A stretch of DNA of 64,000 nucleotides from Shewanella acanthi (GTDB taxonomy: Bacteria; Pseudomonadota; Gammaproteobacteria; Enterobacterales; Shewanellaceae): NCBI RefSeq assembly GCF_019457475.1, contig NZ_CP080413.1:3286001-3350000 (forward strand). Direction: 5' to 3'. This document shows positions 9,531 to 18,521 of this stretch, one piece after another; the stretch's first letter is position 1; each line of letters opens with the position of its first letter. The notes beneath the pieces are model-generated. The model saw only the letters and a program-made list of their open reading frames with translations, made no database searches and was not told where the DNA came from. A program made the translations under genes and the position numbers.

Positions 9531-11525
9531 TTAATCTAAGGCTTTAGCCGTGTTCACTACGTTTTCAACGGTGAAACCGAAGTGTTTGAACAGCACATTG
9601 CCAGGCGCAGACTCACCGAAGGTGGTCATACCAACAACTGCGCCTTCAAAACCAACGTACTTGTACCAGAAGTCAGTGTGAGCCGCTTCGATAGCAACAC
9701 GCTTAGTGACCGCTTTTGGCAGTACCGATTCTTTGTAAGCTGCATCTTGCTTATCAAACTCAGTGTTTGAAGGCATAGACACCACACGTACGTTTTTGCC
9801 CTCTGCAGTCAGTGCTGCGGCAGAATCCATTGCTAACTGCACTTCGCTACCGGTAGCAATCAGGATGTAATCTGGTGTGCCAGCGCAATCTTGTAGTACG
9901 TAAGCACCTTTTGCAACGTCGGCTAATTGCGAAGCCGTGCGCGCTTGAGCCTTCAGGTTTTGACGGCTAAAGATTAACGAGGTTGGCGCATCACGACGCT
10001 CGATAGCTGCTTTCCAAGCCACAGCAGTTTCTGCCGCGTCACATGGACGCCATACCGCCATTCTTGGGGTCATACGCAGGTTAGCTAATTGCTCAACAGG
10101 TTGGTGAGTTGGGCCGTCTTCGCCTTGACCGATAGAGTCGTGTGTGTAAACGAAGATGTTTTGGATGCCCATCAGCGCAGACATACGTACCGCGTTACGA
10201 GCGTATTCCATAAACATCATGAAAGTCGCGCCGTAGTTGATAAAACCGCCGTGCAGAGACACACCGTTCATGATGCCGCTCATACCGAATTCGCGCACAC
10301 CGTAGTAGACGTAGTTACCGGCAGGATCCTCTTGAATACCTTTAGAGCCAGACCACAGGGTCAGGTTAGAACCCGCTAAGTCAGCGCTGCCGCCTAACAG
10401 TTCTGGCAGAATAGCACCGAAGGCTGCAATCGCGTTTTGTGACGCTTTACGGCTCGCAATGCCTTCGCCTTTAGTTTGGCATTCTTGGATGAATGCTTGA
10501 GCTTTAGCTTCGAAATCAGCAGGTAATTCACCCTTGATTACGCGGCGATCAAATTCAGCGGCTAATTCTGGGTAAGCAGCAGCGTAAGCGGCGAACTTGT
10601 CGTTCCATGCAGCTTCACGTGACGCGCCCGTATCTTTTGCATCCCAACCCGCGTATACGTCTGCAGGGATTTCGAATGGCGCATGTGGCCAGCCGAGGAA
10701 TTCGCGAGCCGCAGCAATTTCAGCATCACCTAATGGCGCGCCGTGGCAATCGTGGCTGCCTGATTTGTTTGGCGAACCAAAACCGATGATGGTTTTGCAG
10801 CAAATCATGGTTGGTTTGTCGGTAACCGCTTTAGCGGCTTCGATAGCCGCGCGGATAGCATCGCTATCGTGACCATCTACGCCAGCAATCACGTGCCAGC
10901 CGTAAGATTCGAAACGTTTTGGCGTATCGTCGGTGAACCAGCCTTCTACGTGACCGTCGATTGAAATACCGTTGTCATCCCAGAATGCAATCAGCTTACC
11001 TAAACCTAAGGTACCCGCTAATGAACAGGCCTCGTGGGAGATACCTTCCATTAAACAGCCATCGCCGAGGAAGCAGTAGGTGTAATGGTCAACGATATCG
11101 TGACCTTCACGGTTAAACTGGGCAGCTAAGGTTTTTTCTGCAATCGCCATACCGACAGCGTTGCTGATACCCGCGCCTAATGGACCAGTTGTGGTTTCAA
11201 CACCTGGGGTGTAACCGTATTCTGGGTGGCCTGGGGTTTTAGAGTGTAATTGACGGAATTGCTTTAGCTCATCAATTGGCAGATCGTAACCGCTTAGGTG
11301 CAGCAGAGAGTAGATCAGCATAGAGCCATGGCCGTTAGATAGGATGAAACGATCTCTATCGACCCATTTTGGATTGTTCGGGTTGTGCTTTAGGAAATCG
11401 TTCCACAGCACTTCAGCAATGTCTGCCATGCCCATTGGGGCGCCTGGGTGACCTGAGTTTGCTTTTTGAACTGCATCCATACTTAACGCACGGATCGCGT
11501 TGGCGAGTACTTTACGGGAAGACAT
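9531..11525 (-). CDS. tkt: transketolase
   Basis: Thiamine-diphosphate enzyme moving two-carbon ketol units between sugar phosphates in the non-oxidative pentose phosphate pathway; it also makes the erythrose 4-phosphate used by the neighbouring Epd. The product is 664 residues, the usual bacterial length. Visible features: [14 protein letters not shown] near residue 23, the ThDP motif [13 protein letters not shown] near 154, the middle-domain [10 protein letters not shown] near 380 and the [20 protein letters not shown] segment near 461. ATG at 11525 is preceded by AGGAGAG. It is divergent from metK across a 491-base gap. Confidence 0.98.
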   Translation of the reverse strand: MSSRKVLANAIRALSMDAVQKANSGHPGAPMGMADIAEVLWNDFLKHNPNNPKWVDRDRFILSNGHGSMLIYSLLHLSGYDLPIDELKQFRQLHSKTPGHPEYGYTPGVETTTGPLGAGISNAVGMAIAEKTLAAQFNREGHDIVDHYTYCFLGDGCLMEGISHEACSLAGTLGLGKLIAFWDDNGISIDGHVEGWFTDDTPKRFESYGWHVIAGVDGHDSDAIRAAIEAAKAVTDKPTMICCKTIIGFGSPNKSGSHDCHGAPLGDAEIAAAREFLGWPHAPFEIPADVYAGWDAKDTGASREAAWNDKFAAYAAAYPELAAEFDRRVIKGELPADFEAKAQAFIQECQTKGEGIASRKASQNAIAAFGAILPELLGGSADLAGSNLTLWSGSKGIQEDPAGNYVYYGVREFGMSGIMNGVSLHGGFINYGATFMMFMEYARNAVRMSALMGIQNIFVYTHDSIGQGEDGPTHQPVEQLANLRMTPRMAVWRPCDAAETAVAWKAAIERRDAPTSLIFSRQNLKAQARTASQLADVAKGAYVLQDCAGTPDYILIATGSEVQLAMDSAAALTAEGKNVRVVSMPSNTEFDKQDAAYKESVLPKAVTKRVAIEAAHTDFWYKYVGFEGAVVGMTTFGESAPGNVLFKHFGFTVENVVNTAKALD

Positions 11526-12016
11526 GCTCTCTCCTGCTTAATTTGTGAGGTCTAGCGGGCAATTTGGACGCATATTTTCCCTTACATAACGGGCTGACGC
11601 AAACGAAAATTGCATTCAAATAGCCAAAGTATGACGGATAGCGGCTGCTAACTGGTGGAAGATTTTCCCTTAAGCCAACACCGCACCACTCATTTGTAAT
11701 ACAATAACTCAAATAAAGATATTCATTTTTAACCCAGCAACAAACCCTCCCAAGTATAAAAAATCTATCGACGTTATCCTCCCCAAAATACTAATAATGA
11801 GAACGGTGATAATTCCAGCATAAACATACTGCCGTTTTTTCATTTAGTTAGGATAAAAAATCGACTAATGCATTTAAGGCAGAATTTGGGCGACGCCTCA
11901 CTTTAGACACAAATATTTAGATTAGGGGGTGTCATCGAAGTGAATTTCCACTAAAATAGCCGTCTAGATGTAGATGCTTCTACACGTTTGTTTTTTAACG
12001 ACGAGATTTTCCTACT
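11526..12016. other. tkt-metK divergent intergenic region
   Basis: 491 bases with no convincing gene. It must hold the tkt promoter (minus) and the metK promoter (plus). The only element I can support is the candidate MetJ operator close to metK; the remainder is AT-rich without clear hairpins. A frame of 66 codons on the minus strand (to 11712) has no family resemblance and overlaps the tkt leader. Confidence 0.5.
11958..11981 (+). promoter_or_regulatory. candidate MetJ operator upstream of metK
   Basis: Three contiguous 8-mers, AGCCGTCT, AGATGTAG and ATGCTTCT, match the MetJ box AGACGTCT at 7, 5 and 5 of 8 positions, 35 bases before the metK start. MetJ with S-adenosylmethionine represses met genes from such tandem boxes in enterobacteria and their relatives. 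The assignment is by pattern and position only. Confidence 0.6.
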
Positions 12017-13168
12017 ATGGCAAAGCACTTGTTTACTTCTGAGTCGGTCTCAGAAGGTCATCCCGATAAGATTGCAGATCAGATTTCTGATGCTGTGCTA
12101 GATGCGATTCTGGCTCAAGATCCTAAAGCACGCGTGGCGTGTGAAACCTATGTCAAAACCGGTATGGTATTAGTTGGTGGTGAAGTCACTACCTCTGCCT
12201 GGGTTGATATTGAAGAGCTGACCCGTAAAACTGTCCGCGAAATTGGTTACGTCCATTCAGATATGGGCTTTGACGCCGATTCTTGTGCAGTATTAAACGC
12301 GATTGGTAAACAATCTCCAGACATCAACCAAGGTGTTGACCGTGCCGATCCAAAAGAGCAAGGCGCAGGCGACCAAGGTTTAATGTTTGGTTATGCCAGC
12401 AACGAAACTGACATTCTGATGCCAGCGCCTATCACCTATGCCCACGCATTAGTGAAACGCCAATCAGAAGTCCGTAAAGACGGCACTCTGCCATGGCTAC
12501 GCCCTGACGCGAAAAGCCAAGTCACCTTTGCTTACGAAGACAACAAGATTGTGGGCATCGATGCGATCGTTCTGTCTACCCAGCACAGCCCTGACATCGC
12601 ACAAGACGATTTGATCGAAGGCGTGATGGAAACCATCATCAAGCCTGTTCTGCCAGCACAATGGCTGAACAAGGACACTAAATACTTCATCAACCCAACT
12701 GGCCGTTTTGTTATCGGTGGTCCAATGGGTGACTGTGGTTTAACGGGTCGTAAGATCATCGTTGATACCTACGGTGGTATGGCGCGTCACGGCGGTGGTG
12801 CTTTCTCTGGTAAAGACCCATCTAAAGTAGACCGTAGTGCGGCCTATGCTGCCCGTTATGTCGCTAAAAACATTGTTGCAGCAGGCCTAGCTGACCGTTG
12901 TGAGATCCAAGTATCTTACGCCATCGGTGTTGCTGAACCGACGTCTATCAGCGTTGAGACCTTCGGTACAGGCAAAGTCTCTGAAGAAGTCTTAATCAAG
13001 TTAGTACGTCAACACTTCGACCTGCGCCCATACGGCCTGACTGAAATGTTGAACCTAGCTCGCCCAATTTATCAGGCTACCGCTGCCTACGGTCATTTCG
13101 GCCGCAGCGAATTCCCATGGGAAGCGACTGATAAAGCTGATGCACTGCGTGCCGACGCGGGTTTCTAA
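12017..13168 (+). CDS. metK: S-adenosylmethionine synthetase
   Basis: Makes S-adenosylmethionine from methionine and ATP in the cytosol. The 383-residue protein is full length: [19 protein letters not shown] at residue 10 (ATP and metal binding), [12 protein letters not shown] near 118 and the P-loop-like [16 protein letters not shown] near 258 are all intact. It begins at ATG 12017 and is followed within 45 bases by a long perfect terminator, so it is monocistronic. A candidate MetJ operator lies just upstream, consistent with feedback control by its product. Confidence 0.98.
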   Translation: MAKHLFTSESVSEGHPDKIADQISDAVLDAILAQDPKARVACETYVKTGMVLVGGEVTTSAWVDIEELTRKTVREIGYVHSDMGFDADSCAVLNAIGKQSPDINQGVDRADPKEQGAGDQGLMFGYASNETDILMPAPITYAHALVKRQSEVRKDGTLPWLRPDAKSQVTFAYEDNKIVGIDAIVLSTQHSPDIAQDDLIEGVMETIIKPVLPAQWLNKDTKYFINPTGRFVIGGPMGDCGLTGRKIIVDTYGGMARHGGGAFSGKDPSKVDRSAAYAARYVAKNIVAAGLADRCEIQVSYAIGVAEPTSISVETFGTGKVSEEVLIKLVRQHFDLRPYGLTEMLNLARPIYQATAAYGHFGRSEFPWEATDKADALRADAGF

Positions 13169-13208
13169 TCACTGTCATTCATGATTTATTGATTTGATAA
13201 GTGATTCA

Positions 13209-13246
13209 GACATAAAAAAACCGCTAATGAGCGGTTTTTTTATGTC
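13209..13246. terminator. terminator after metK
   Basis: GACATAAAAAAACCGCT / AGCGGTTTTTTTATGTC, a near-perfect palindrome of 17-bp arms about 40 bases past metK. A and T runs on both flanks allow use by the convergent gene at 13288 as well. Confidence 0.9.
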
Positions 13247-13287
13247 TTTAATTTGACGCAAGTATTATCAGTGCAACTCAGTTCGTT

Positions 13288-13656
13288 CTAGCAATGATCA
13301 AAATGGCTATTCTGCATACACAACAGCGTAATTTGCTCGTCCGATAACAGCGCGCATTCCTGTTGTTTCATCCCTTGAGCCAGTCTCACCTGCGAGTCAT
13401 TCAGCAATTCGATTTGAGCCAAATAGGCATTGGTTCTGCCGCAATCGAGCCAAACTCCAGCACAGGTTAACCAGTAGTGAGGTTTCGCCTCAGTGAAGCT
13501 CACCTCAAATCCTTCGGCTTGAAATCCATTTAAAGCAAGTTCAGATAACAGCACCCTCAGATTATCCCAGGCGGATAAATTAACTTCTGCGTACTTTACT
13601 AACAGCTGAGTTACCGTCTTATCTATTTCTTCTGCAATATCAGCCATATTACTCAT
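13288..13656 (-). CDS. hypothetical 122-residue protein
   Basis: Unrecognised small soluble protein. It is acidic in its N-terminal half (ADIAEEIDKTVTQLLVKYAEV), has a central YWLTCAGVWLDCGRTNAY segment with two Cys, and ends QNSHFDHC. There is no signal peptide or membrane helix. The start is supported by AGGGGCAGGA directly before ATG. It is followed by the metK-side terminator. A GNAT gene lies upstream on the same strand, separated by a 19-bp tandem array that carries three copies of a TTAAACCG-like core. I cannot propose a function. Confidence 0.65.
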   Translation of the reverse strand: MSNMADIAEEIDKTVTQLLVKYAEVNLSAWDNLRVLLSELALNGFQAEGFEVSFTEAKPHYWLTCAGVWLDCGRTNAYLAQIELLNDSQVRLAQGMKQQECALLSDEQITLLCMQNSHFDHC

Positions 13657-13693
13657 TCCTGCCCCTTAAATTCAGATTGCTTAGGCGCAAAGC

Positions 13694-13757
13694 ATTCGGT
13701 TTAGCCACAGTCACGCGGTTTAACCAAAGTAATTCGGTTTAACAAAAATCACTCGGT
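13694..13757. repeat. 19-bp tandem repeat overlapping the 3' end of the GNAT gene
   Basis: The motif A(T/C)(T/G)CGGT(TTA) recurs at 13694, 13713, 13732 and 13751, exactly 19 bases apart, with intervening TTA(A/G)CCA(C/A)AGT-like sequence. The fourth copy contains the stop codon and final codons of the minus-strand gene at 13749, so on that strand the array reads outward from the gene's own 3' end. Confidence 0.75.
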
Positions 13758-14306
13758 AAGCGCCGCCATTAAGTAATAATCCCGGCCACTAAAGCTAAAA
13801 TAATCGAGCACTTGCATTGAGGCTTTACGGGTATGGGCGGCAAAGGAGCGTTCATTCTCCTCGGCAATAAAGGTCACCATATAGCGAAAATGGGCACGGA
13901 TCTCATGGCTTAAAGCCTTAACCAGCGCCTCAAATACACCTTGACCGCGATATTGACTATTCACCCAAATAGGTCCGTATTGGCAACTATTCTGTTTAGT
14001 TAAACTGCGAAACTCGTCGCTGGCACCTGCGCCAATTTTACTCAAGCGATTAAGCAAGTTGCGATAAATCGGCCAAGCCTCGAAGAATGACCAGCGCCCC
14101 GCTATCACATAGCCAATGATTTGGCCTTTGTCCTCGGCCAACATAATCCAGTGCTGGTTTACCAATTCAATCAATTCGGCCCGACTAAAAGATTGTCCCT
14201 CAAGATTACCGCCCGTCGAACTCAGTTCATCATTCAGATATTGCTTTTCTAATACGGCTAAAACATCGACATCTGTAAGGGTAGCTAAACGTGTGTTCAC
14301 TGGCAT
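13749..14306 (-). CDS. GNAT family N-acetyltransferase
   Basis: Probable acetyl-CoA-dependent acetyltransferase of 185 residues; substrate unknown. The N-terminal RLATLTDVDVLAVLEKQYLNDEL fits GNAT strand 1/helix 1. MLAEDKGQIIGYVIAG near 55-70 gives the central strands. GPIWVNSQYRGQGVFEALVKAL near 112 is the acetyl-CoA pyrophosphate loop (Q/RxxGxG/A; here RGQGVF). The C-terminal part (MQVLDYFSFSGRDYYLMA) fits the last beta strands. The stop codon lies inside the 19-bp tandem array. The Shine-Dalgarno sequence is weak, so the start is tentative. Confidence 0.75.
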   Translation of the reverse strand: MPVNTRLATLTDVDVLAVLEKQYLNDELSSTGGNLEGQSFSRAELIELVNQHWIMLAEDKGQIIGYVIAGRWSFFEAWPIYRNLLNRLSKIGAGASDEFRSLTKQNSCQYGPIWVNSQYRGQGVFEALVKALSHEIRAHFRYMVTFIAEENERSFAAHTRKASMQVLDYFSFSGRDYYLMAALTE

Positions 14307-14478
14307 TCTCGGTACATTGAAGGGCTATTAACAGCGATGATTGCCCGCAGTATACCCCAGTCTGCTAAGTCTTGAGCTATACGGCAGATGAATTGTTGAT
14401 TTTTTAGCTTGTCGATTTGCAAAAAAACCTGTTATTTTCCTAAACTTAACCCATCTTATTGAATAGTAAGGTTCATCC

Positions 14479-15489
14479 ATGCTGCCTGAGACAATAAACC
14501 CCAATGTCAGTCTGCTCGATAGTGACCACCAGCAAATCAACTTAGGCCGCTGGATGCACCAATGCGAATTGATCAAAAGCTATTACAGCGCTACCTGTGC
14601 CTTTGTGCTGCAATTAACTCAATCAGGCTTTGAGATTATTGTCAGCTCTGTCAGCGAAAAGCCTCTATTCACTTCGGGTACTTTCTACCCCGAAGATTTT
14701 CCGCTGTTTCAAAAAATGAAAAATTCACCCAGCGAAGGCGATTTTCTCAATCTAGGCAGCTTTATGCTCGATGAATTACCTCGGGATTTTGACGGCATTC
14801 AACATATCTTATCACGCCCGATTACCTGGCCCGATGGCACTCAATTTGGCTCGCTGTGTGTACTCAATCCGCGCATGACTGAAAGTATGGGCAATAGCGC
14901 CATGATGGAGCCCTTCCAAATTTTGCTACAACAGGATTTGTCGCTGCTATGTCAGAACCATCGAATGGAATCCCTATCGATGCGCGACCAAGATACCGGC
15001 ATGCTCAATCGTTATGGTTTTATGATGATGGCACCAAGGCAACTTAACCTCGGCCGACGCTTCGGTGCACATGCGGGGATTATCTTTTTTGAGCTCATCG
15101 AATCTTCCTATGGCAATAAAGGGGCACCAGAAGAAAAACACCACAGGTTATTAGGTAATATTGTCCAAGATACCATTCGCACCGCCGATGTTGCGGCCCA
15201 TTACAGTACAACCCAATTCGTGGTATTGGCCTTTGTCGATAATGAAAGGGATATATTGCATATCATCAAACGGGTTGAAAAACAGATTGAGCAACATCAG
15301 GACTTTAAGCTCGATACCAGCTACAGTTTTTTCACCCCAGAATCGAGTGCCAAATTAGCGCCGATGATGGATGAGGCACGTGGTAAATTGCGCTCCATGA
15401 ATCCCGTTACCGATGAACCAGAGCAACCAACCCTGGGTATAGATTCAGCGCAGCATGATAATCCCGCGGCCAATTCTGCAGAGCTCTAA
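14479..15489 (+). CDS. GAF-like sensor with degenerate GGDEF domain
   Basis: A 336-residue cytosolic signalling protein. Residues about 20-160 resemble a GAF sensor (HILSRPITWPDGTQFGSLCVLNPR). Residues about 172-290 follow the GGDEF fold, beginning RDQDTGMLNRYGF (the usual D-x-LTGLxNR linker) and GIIFFELIE, but the signature loop reads HYSTTQFV instead of GG(D/E)EF. Metal- and GTP-binding residues are therefore missing and it should not make c-di-GMP; a receptor or regulatory role is more likely. AAGG precedes ATG at 14479. A disordered Pro/Glu/Asn-rich tail follows. Confidence 0.75.
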   Translation: MLPETINPNVSLLDSDHQQINLGRWMHQCELIKSYYSATCAFVLQLTQSGFEIIVSSVSEKPLFTSGTFYPEDFPLFQKMKNSPSEGDFLNLGSFMLDELPRDFDGIQHILSRPITWPDGTQFGSLCVLNPRMTESMGNSAMMEPFQILLQQDLSLLCQNHRMESLSMRDQDTGMLNRYGFMMMAPRQLNLGRRFGAHAGIIFFELIESSYGNKGAPEEKHHRLLGNIVQDTIRTADVAAHYSTTQFVVLAFVDNERDILHIIKRVEKQIEQHQDFKLDTSYSFFTPESSAKLAPMMDEARGKLRSMNPVTDEPEQPTLGIDSAQHDNPAANSAEL

Positions 15490-15528
15490 TCCTCATCAAT
15501 AAGCAACATGATGCACGACAACTGAGAC

Positions 15529-15580
15529 AGGATGAAATCAGGCTTAAATTAGGGCTTAGTCCTTTCATCCTGTTTTTTGG
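15529..15580 (+). terminator. long-loop inverted repeat, possible terminator
   Basis: ACAGGATGAAA at 15529 pairs with TTTCATCCTGT ending near 15574 and is followed by TTTTT. The loop contains the 3' end of the convergent small membrane gene, so this could terminate the plus-strand GGDEF-like gene. The loop is longer than typical. Confidence 0.45.
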
Positions 15581-15782
15581 CCCACTGGATAAAAAGCACT
15601 ACGGGATAGGGCGACATCAAAACCAATCCGAGCCCTATTAGGCTTGAAATGACCAACATCCCAGACACCTTCAAACTCAAGTCCGTCAACAAAAACAACA
15701 CAGCACCGCAACCAAGCATCAAAAAACCTAACCAATGTAAAAACTTAAGCAAGTTCATCGTGCTTTTTATAGCGTCCGACAT
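15549..15782 (-). CDS. small two-helix membrane protein
   Basis: Unrecognised 77-residue inner-membrane protein. Two hydrophobic helices (about residues 15-32, LHWLGFLMLGCGAVLFLL, and 37-58, VSGMLVISSLIGLGLVLM) are joined by a short polar turn and followed by a basic/acidic tail (AKKQDERTKP). GAGGG precedes ATG at 15782; a longer frame to 15827 lacks a ribosome site. It is divergent from the META-domain lipoprotein gene 69 bases away. Function unknown. Confidence 0.6.
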   Translation of the reverse strand: MSDAIKSTMNLLKFLHWLGFLMLGCGAVLFLLTDLSLKVSGMLVISSLIGLGLVLMSPYPVVLFIQWAKKQDERTKP

Positions 15783-15851
15783 ACAACCCTCTTTTGATCT
15801 CAGACTAAACTTGTACACTGTGGCCATGAATAGATAAAAGGAACCAAGACA

Positions 15852-16271
15852 ATGTTAAAGCAAACATTCATGTTAGGTGCACTTCTTTTTGGACTGACTG
15901 CCTGCCAATCTTCTGCCAACATAGCAAATGAACCTGTTCCCCTAGAGGGCAGCTGGCATATCGAAATGGTCCTCGGCCAAGCCACTATCGATTACAGCCC
16001 AGCACAACTGACCTTCGCCGCCGATGGCAAACTCGCAGGCAATAACAGCTGCAACCAGATATTTGGTCAATACCAACAGCAGGGCGAACAACTGACGCTA
16101 ACGACAGCCGGCACCTCCCGACGAGCCTGTGTCAATGCGCTTATGATGCAAGAAAATAAAGTGATGCAGGCGCTTCCTCAAGTCACAAAAGCCAAACTCG
16201 ATGGCGGCCGTTTAAGCCTCTTAAGTGAAGATGGCAAAACCGTGCTACTACTCAGTAAACTCAAGTTGTAG
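15852..16271 (+). CDS. META-domain (HslJ-like) lipoprotein
   Basis: Predicted 139-residue outer-membrane lipoprotein. The leader ends LTAC (Cys near 18). The mature part is a single META/DUF306 domain: LEGSWHIEMVLGQ, then LTFAADGKLAGNNSCNQIFGQY near 55-75 and the conserved TSRRAC near 94, followed by a C-terminal beta hairpin. E. coli HslJ is linked to novobiocin resistance and heat shock; the molecular role of the family is not settled. The two conserved Cys (NSC and RRAC) could form a disulfide. Monocistronic, followed by hairpins before the convergent EAL gene. Confidence 0.8.
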   Translation: MLKQTFMLGALLFGLTACQSSANIANEPVPLEGSWHIEMVLGQATIDYSPAQLTFAADGKLAGNNSCNQIFGQYQQQGEQLTLTTAGTSRRACVNALMMQENKVMQALPQVTKAKLDGGRLSLLSEDGKTVLLLSKLKL

Positions 16272-16390
16272 GTAGTCGAAACAACGACACCGCTTATCCA
16301 TTCGTAAAAATCCGCCCTTGGGCGGTTAAAGATCACACATGACGTGTTAATACCATTAATGCATCCACTTTTTAAGTAAATGTGTATAGC

Positions 16391-16420
16391 AAAGGAGACC
16401 TAGTCTCCTTTGTATTTTTA
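16391..16420. terminator. terminator between convergent genes
   Basis: AAAGGAGACC TA GTCTCCTTT with TATTTTT on the plus side and an A-containing flank on the other, between the META lipoprotein and the minus-strand GGDEF-EAL gene. A second weaker stem (CCGCCC TTG GGCGG) lies at about 16312. Confidence 0.7.
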
Positions 16421-16426
16421 CCGGGT

Positions 16427-18319
16427 TTAGGCTGATGCTGCCCCATCCGAGCTTAGTTTCGCCTGAGTTTGAGTATCCACTTTGTCCAGAGGCTGAGGCC
16501 TCGAATACAAATACCCCTGAATCACATCAACCCCCAGTTGCTGCAATGCATCCAGTTGGTCTGTGGTTTCTACGCCCTCGGCCACGATTTCCATTCCTGA
16601 AATACCGGCTATATCCAATATGGCGCGCACTATGGCCTGCTGTTTGGTATCAGTATGAATGGTATCAATAAAGGATTTGTCTATTTTCAATACATCGGCC
16701 GGTAGCACAGACAGATAACCAAGCGAGGAGTAGCCAGTGCCAAAATCATCGATGGAGAATTTAATCCCTAGATGCTTCAGCTCTGTAATCACCTGATTAA
16801 ACTCAGTGAAATTGCCTATCAGTTCGTTCTCGGTTATCTCCAGTTCCAGCCGGCTTGGATCGATCTGATAGTGGGCCAACGTCGCCCGAATATTGCTGAC
16901 AATATCTTTATCAGCCAGTTGTTTCGGCGACAGATTAACCGAAACTGGAATCGGGCCGTATAAGTCGGTAATTTGATTAAACTGGCGGCACACCAACTCA
17001 AGGATCAGGTAACCGAAGCTGATAATATGTTCATCGGCTTCGACTATAGGAATAAAAATCCCAGGGCTGATAAATTGACCGTCGCGCTGCAGTCTGGCTA
17101 GGGCTTCAATACCCACAACCTGCTTTGTGACGACATTATATTTTTCCTGATAGTGAATTTCGTAGCTGTGGTTGTTGATAGATTCGAGGATAAATTGTTT
17201 ACGCTCTGCGTCGGCTTGCAGCGCTTGTTTTTCCGCTTCATCGACGTACTTAGAGGTAATGCCCTGAGCTTTCATTGCCGCCAGATGATCCTCTGCCAAC
17301 TTATAATAATCTTCTGCCTTCAAGGCATCATCTTCGGGGAGTAGGCAGAGACTATAGAGTTCAAGATTCAGAGCCAGATTTGCCGCTTGGTTGATATCCG
17401 CTTGTAAGGCCTTTACCTTCTGCAAATATTCGTTTTGGCTAACTTTTTTTTGCGTTGACACCACAAAGGTATTGGCGCCTAAGTAGCCGATTAACCCCAA
17501 CTGCACTTGTTTTTGGATTAAACCAGCGATATTGCTCAGAATGGCATCTGCATGTTTCAGTCCATAGAGCGAATTAATTTTTCTAAAGTTTTTGATATCA
17601 ATAAAGACCAAGGCTTTGCAATGGCGCTGACTCAACTGCTGATTGATAAGGTGAGACAGCCGGTATCTGTTATACAGCCCAGTCAGCCTGTCAAAGTAAG
17701 CCAACAGTTCAATTTCGTCAGTTTTTTGCTGCAACAACTCTGTAGTTTGTTCTTCTTCCTTTAGCTTTAGTTGCAGTAGTTCTAGCTTGTTGTAGAGGAA
17801 AAAATAAATCGCCCGAAAGGCAATAGGCATAATACTGATCAGAACTAGGTAAATGGCTAGGCTGTAGGCATAGTTACTCAGCGCAGAAATGTCACCCGCT
17901 GCGCTTCGGAAAAAACTGACAATAACCACCACTGTGGTCAAACTGAGCAGTAGCCATTGTGATTTTGGCTTTTGAAGAAATACGATAATCACAGCATTGA
18001 GAAAGACCAGTAATATGCCCGCTAGCTCGTTATCGGTTAATAGCAAAACCGAACTGTACAGGGTTAAAAATGCGGTTACAGTACTAATTTTCATATCAGC
18101 TGAAACCCTGCGGCGCAGCAGAAAGAGACTGATCAACAAAAAGAAGGTGGCTGAAGTAAAGAACACATGAACCCATGCATCGGGTCGGATAATTAAGGTA
18201 TTGATAAAGGAAATAAAAGCCCCGAAAGCGCCGATTAGCATCATGCGGTTCATCGTAGGTTCCAAATATGCCAACAACTCGTCGCGGTATATCTCGGTAT
18301 TGGTTAATTTAAGTCCCAT
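16427..18319 (-). CDS. membrane GGDEF-EAL protein, probable c-di-GMP phosphodiesterase
   Basis: About 630 residues. The N-terminus has a membrane sensor with roughly six hydrophobic helices. A GGDEF-fold domain begins AYFDRLTGLYNRYRL, with signature loop YLGANTFVV in place of GGDEF, so cyclase activity is lost. An EAL domain with its catalytic set intact follows: EALARL, the LEITENE metal site, IDDFGTGYSSL, LKIDKSFID, VAEGVET and QGYLYSRP. It should hydrolyse c-di-GMP to pGpG, with the dead GGDEF domain possibly sensing GTP. I start at ATG 18319, which has AGGT upstream; an in-frame GTG at 18382 has no ribosome site. The input signal is unknown. Confidence 0.88.
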   Translation of the reverse strand: MGLKLTNTEIYRDELLAYLEPTMNRMMLIGAFGAFISFINTLIIRPDAWVHVFFTSATFFLLISLFLLRRRVSADMKISTVTAFLTLYSSVLLLTDNELAGILLVFLNAVIIVFLQKPKSQWLLLSLTTVVVIVSFFRSAAGDISALSNYAYSLAIYLVLISIMPIAFRAIYFFLYNKLELLQLKLKEEEQTTELLQQKTDEIELLAYFDRLTGLYNRYRLSHLINQQLSQRHCKALVFIDIKNFRKINSLYGLKHADAILSNIAGLIQKQVQLGLIGYLGANTFVVSTQKKVSQNEYLQKVKALQADINQAANLALNLELYSLCLLPEDDALKAEDYYKLAEDHLAAMKAQGITSKYVDEAEKQALQADAERKQFILESINNHSYEIHYQEKYNVVTKQVVGIEALARLQRDGQFISPGIFIPIVEADEHIISFGYLILELVCRQFNQITDLYGPIPVSVNLSPKQLADKDIVSNIRATLAHYQIDPSRLELEITENELIGNFTEFNQVITELKHLGIKFSIDDFGTGYSSLGYLSVLPADVLKIDKSFIDTIHTDTKQQAIVRAILDIAGISGMEIVAEGVETTDQLDALQQLGVDVIQGYLYSRPQPLDKVDTQTQAKLSSDGAASA

Positions 18320-18472
18320 CGAATTTACCTGCATTACAGCGGCTTGAGATTGCGGCTTAGTGGCTAATTTTAGCCCTAGCACGGCAAAGATGCCATAAGA
18401 GACAGTTGCTTAGGTTGACGCCCCAAAAAAATCCATTTGTGGAGCCCCTTTTATCTCTAGCGCGTATAAGGG

Positions 18473-18500
18473 CAAAAAAGGAGGCCTAACCTCCTTTTCG
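18473..18500 (-). terminator. terminator after the DAACS symporter gene
   Basis: On the minus strand AAGGAGG TTAG GCCTCCTTTTTTG: stem plus a T run, about 25 bases past the stop of the symporter gene. Confidence 0.75.
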
Positions 18501-18521
18501 ATGCTATCACTGTGCAATCGT

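Noticed and set aside
11526-11957. SAM riboswitch upstream of metK
   Set aside because: No multi-helix leader with a terminator was visible on the plus strand; the MetJ-like boxes are a simpler explanation.
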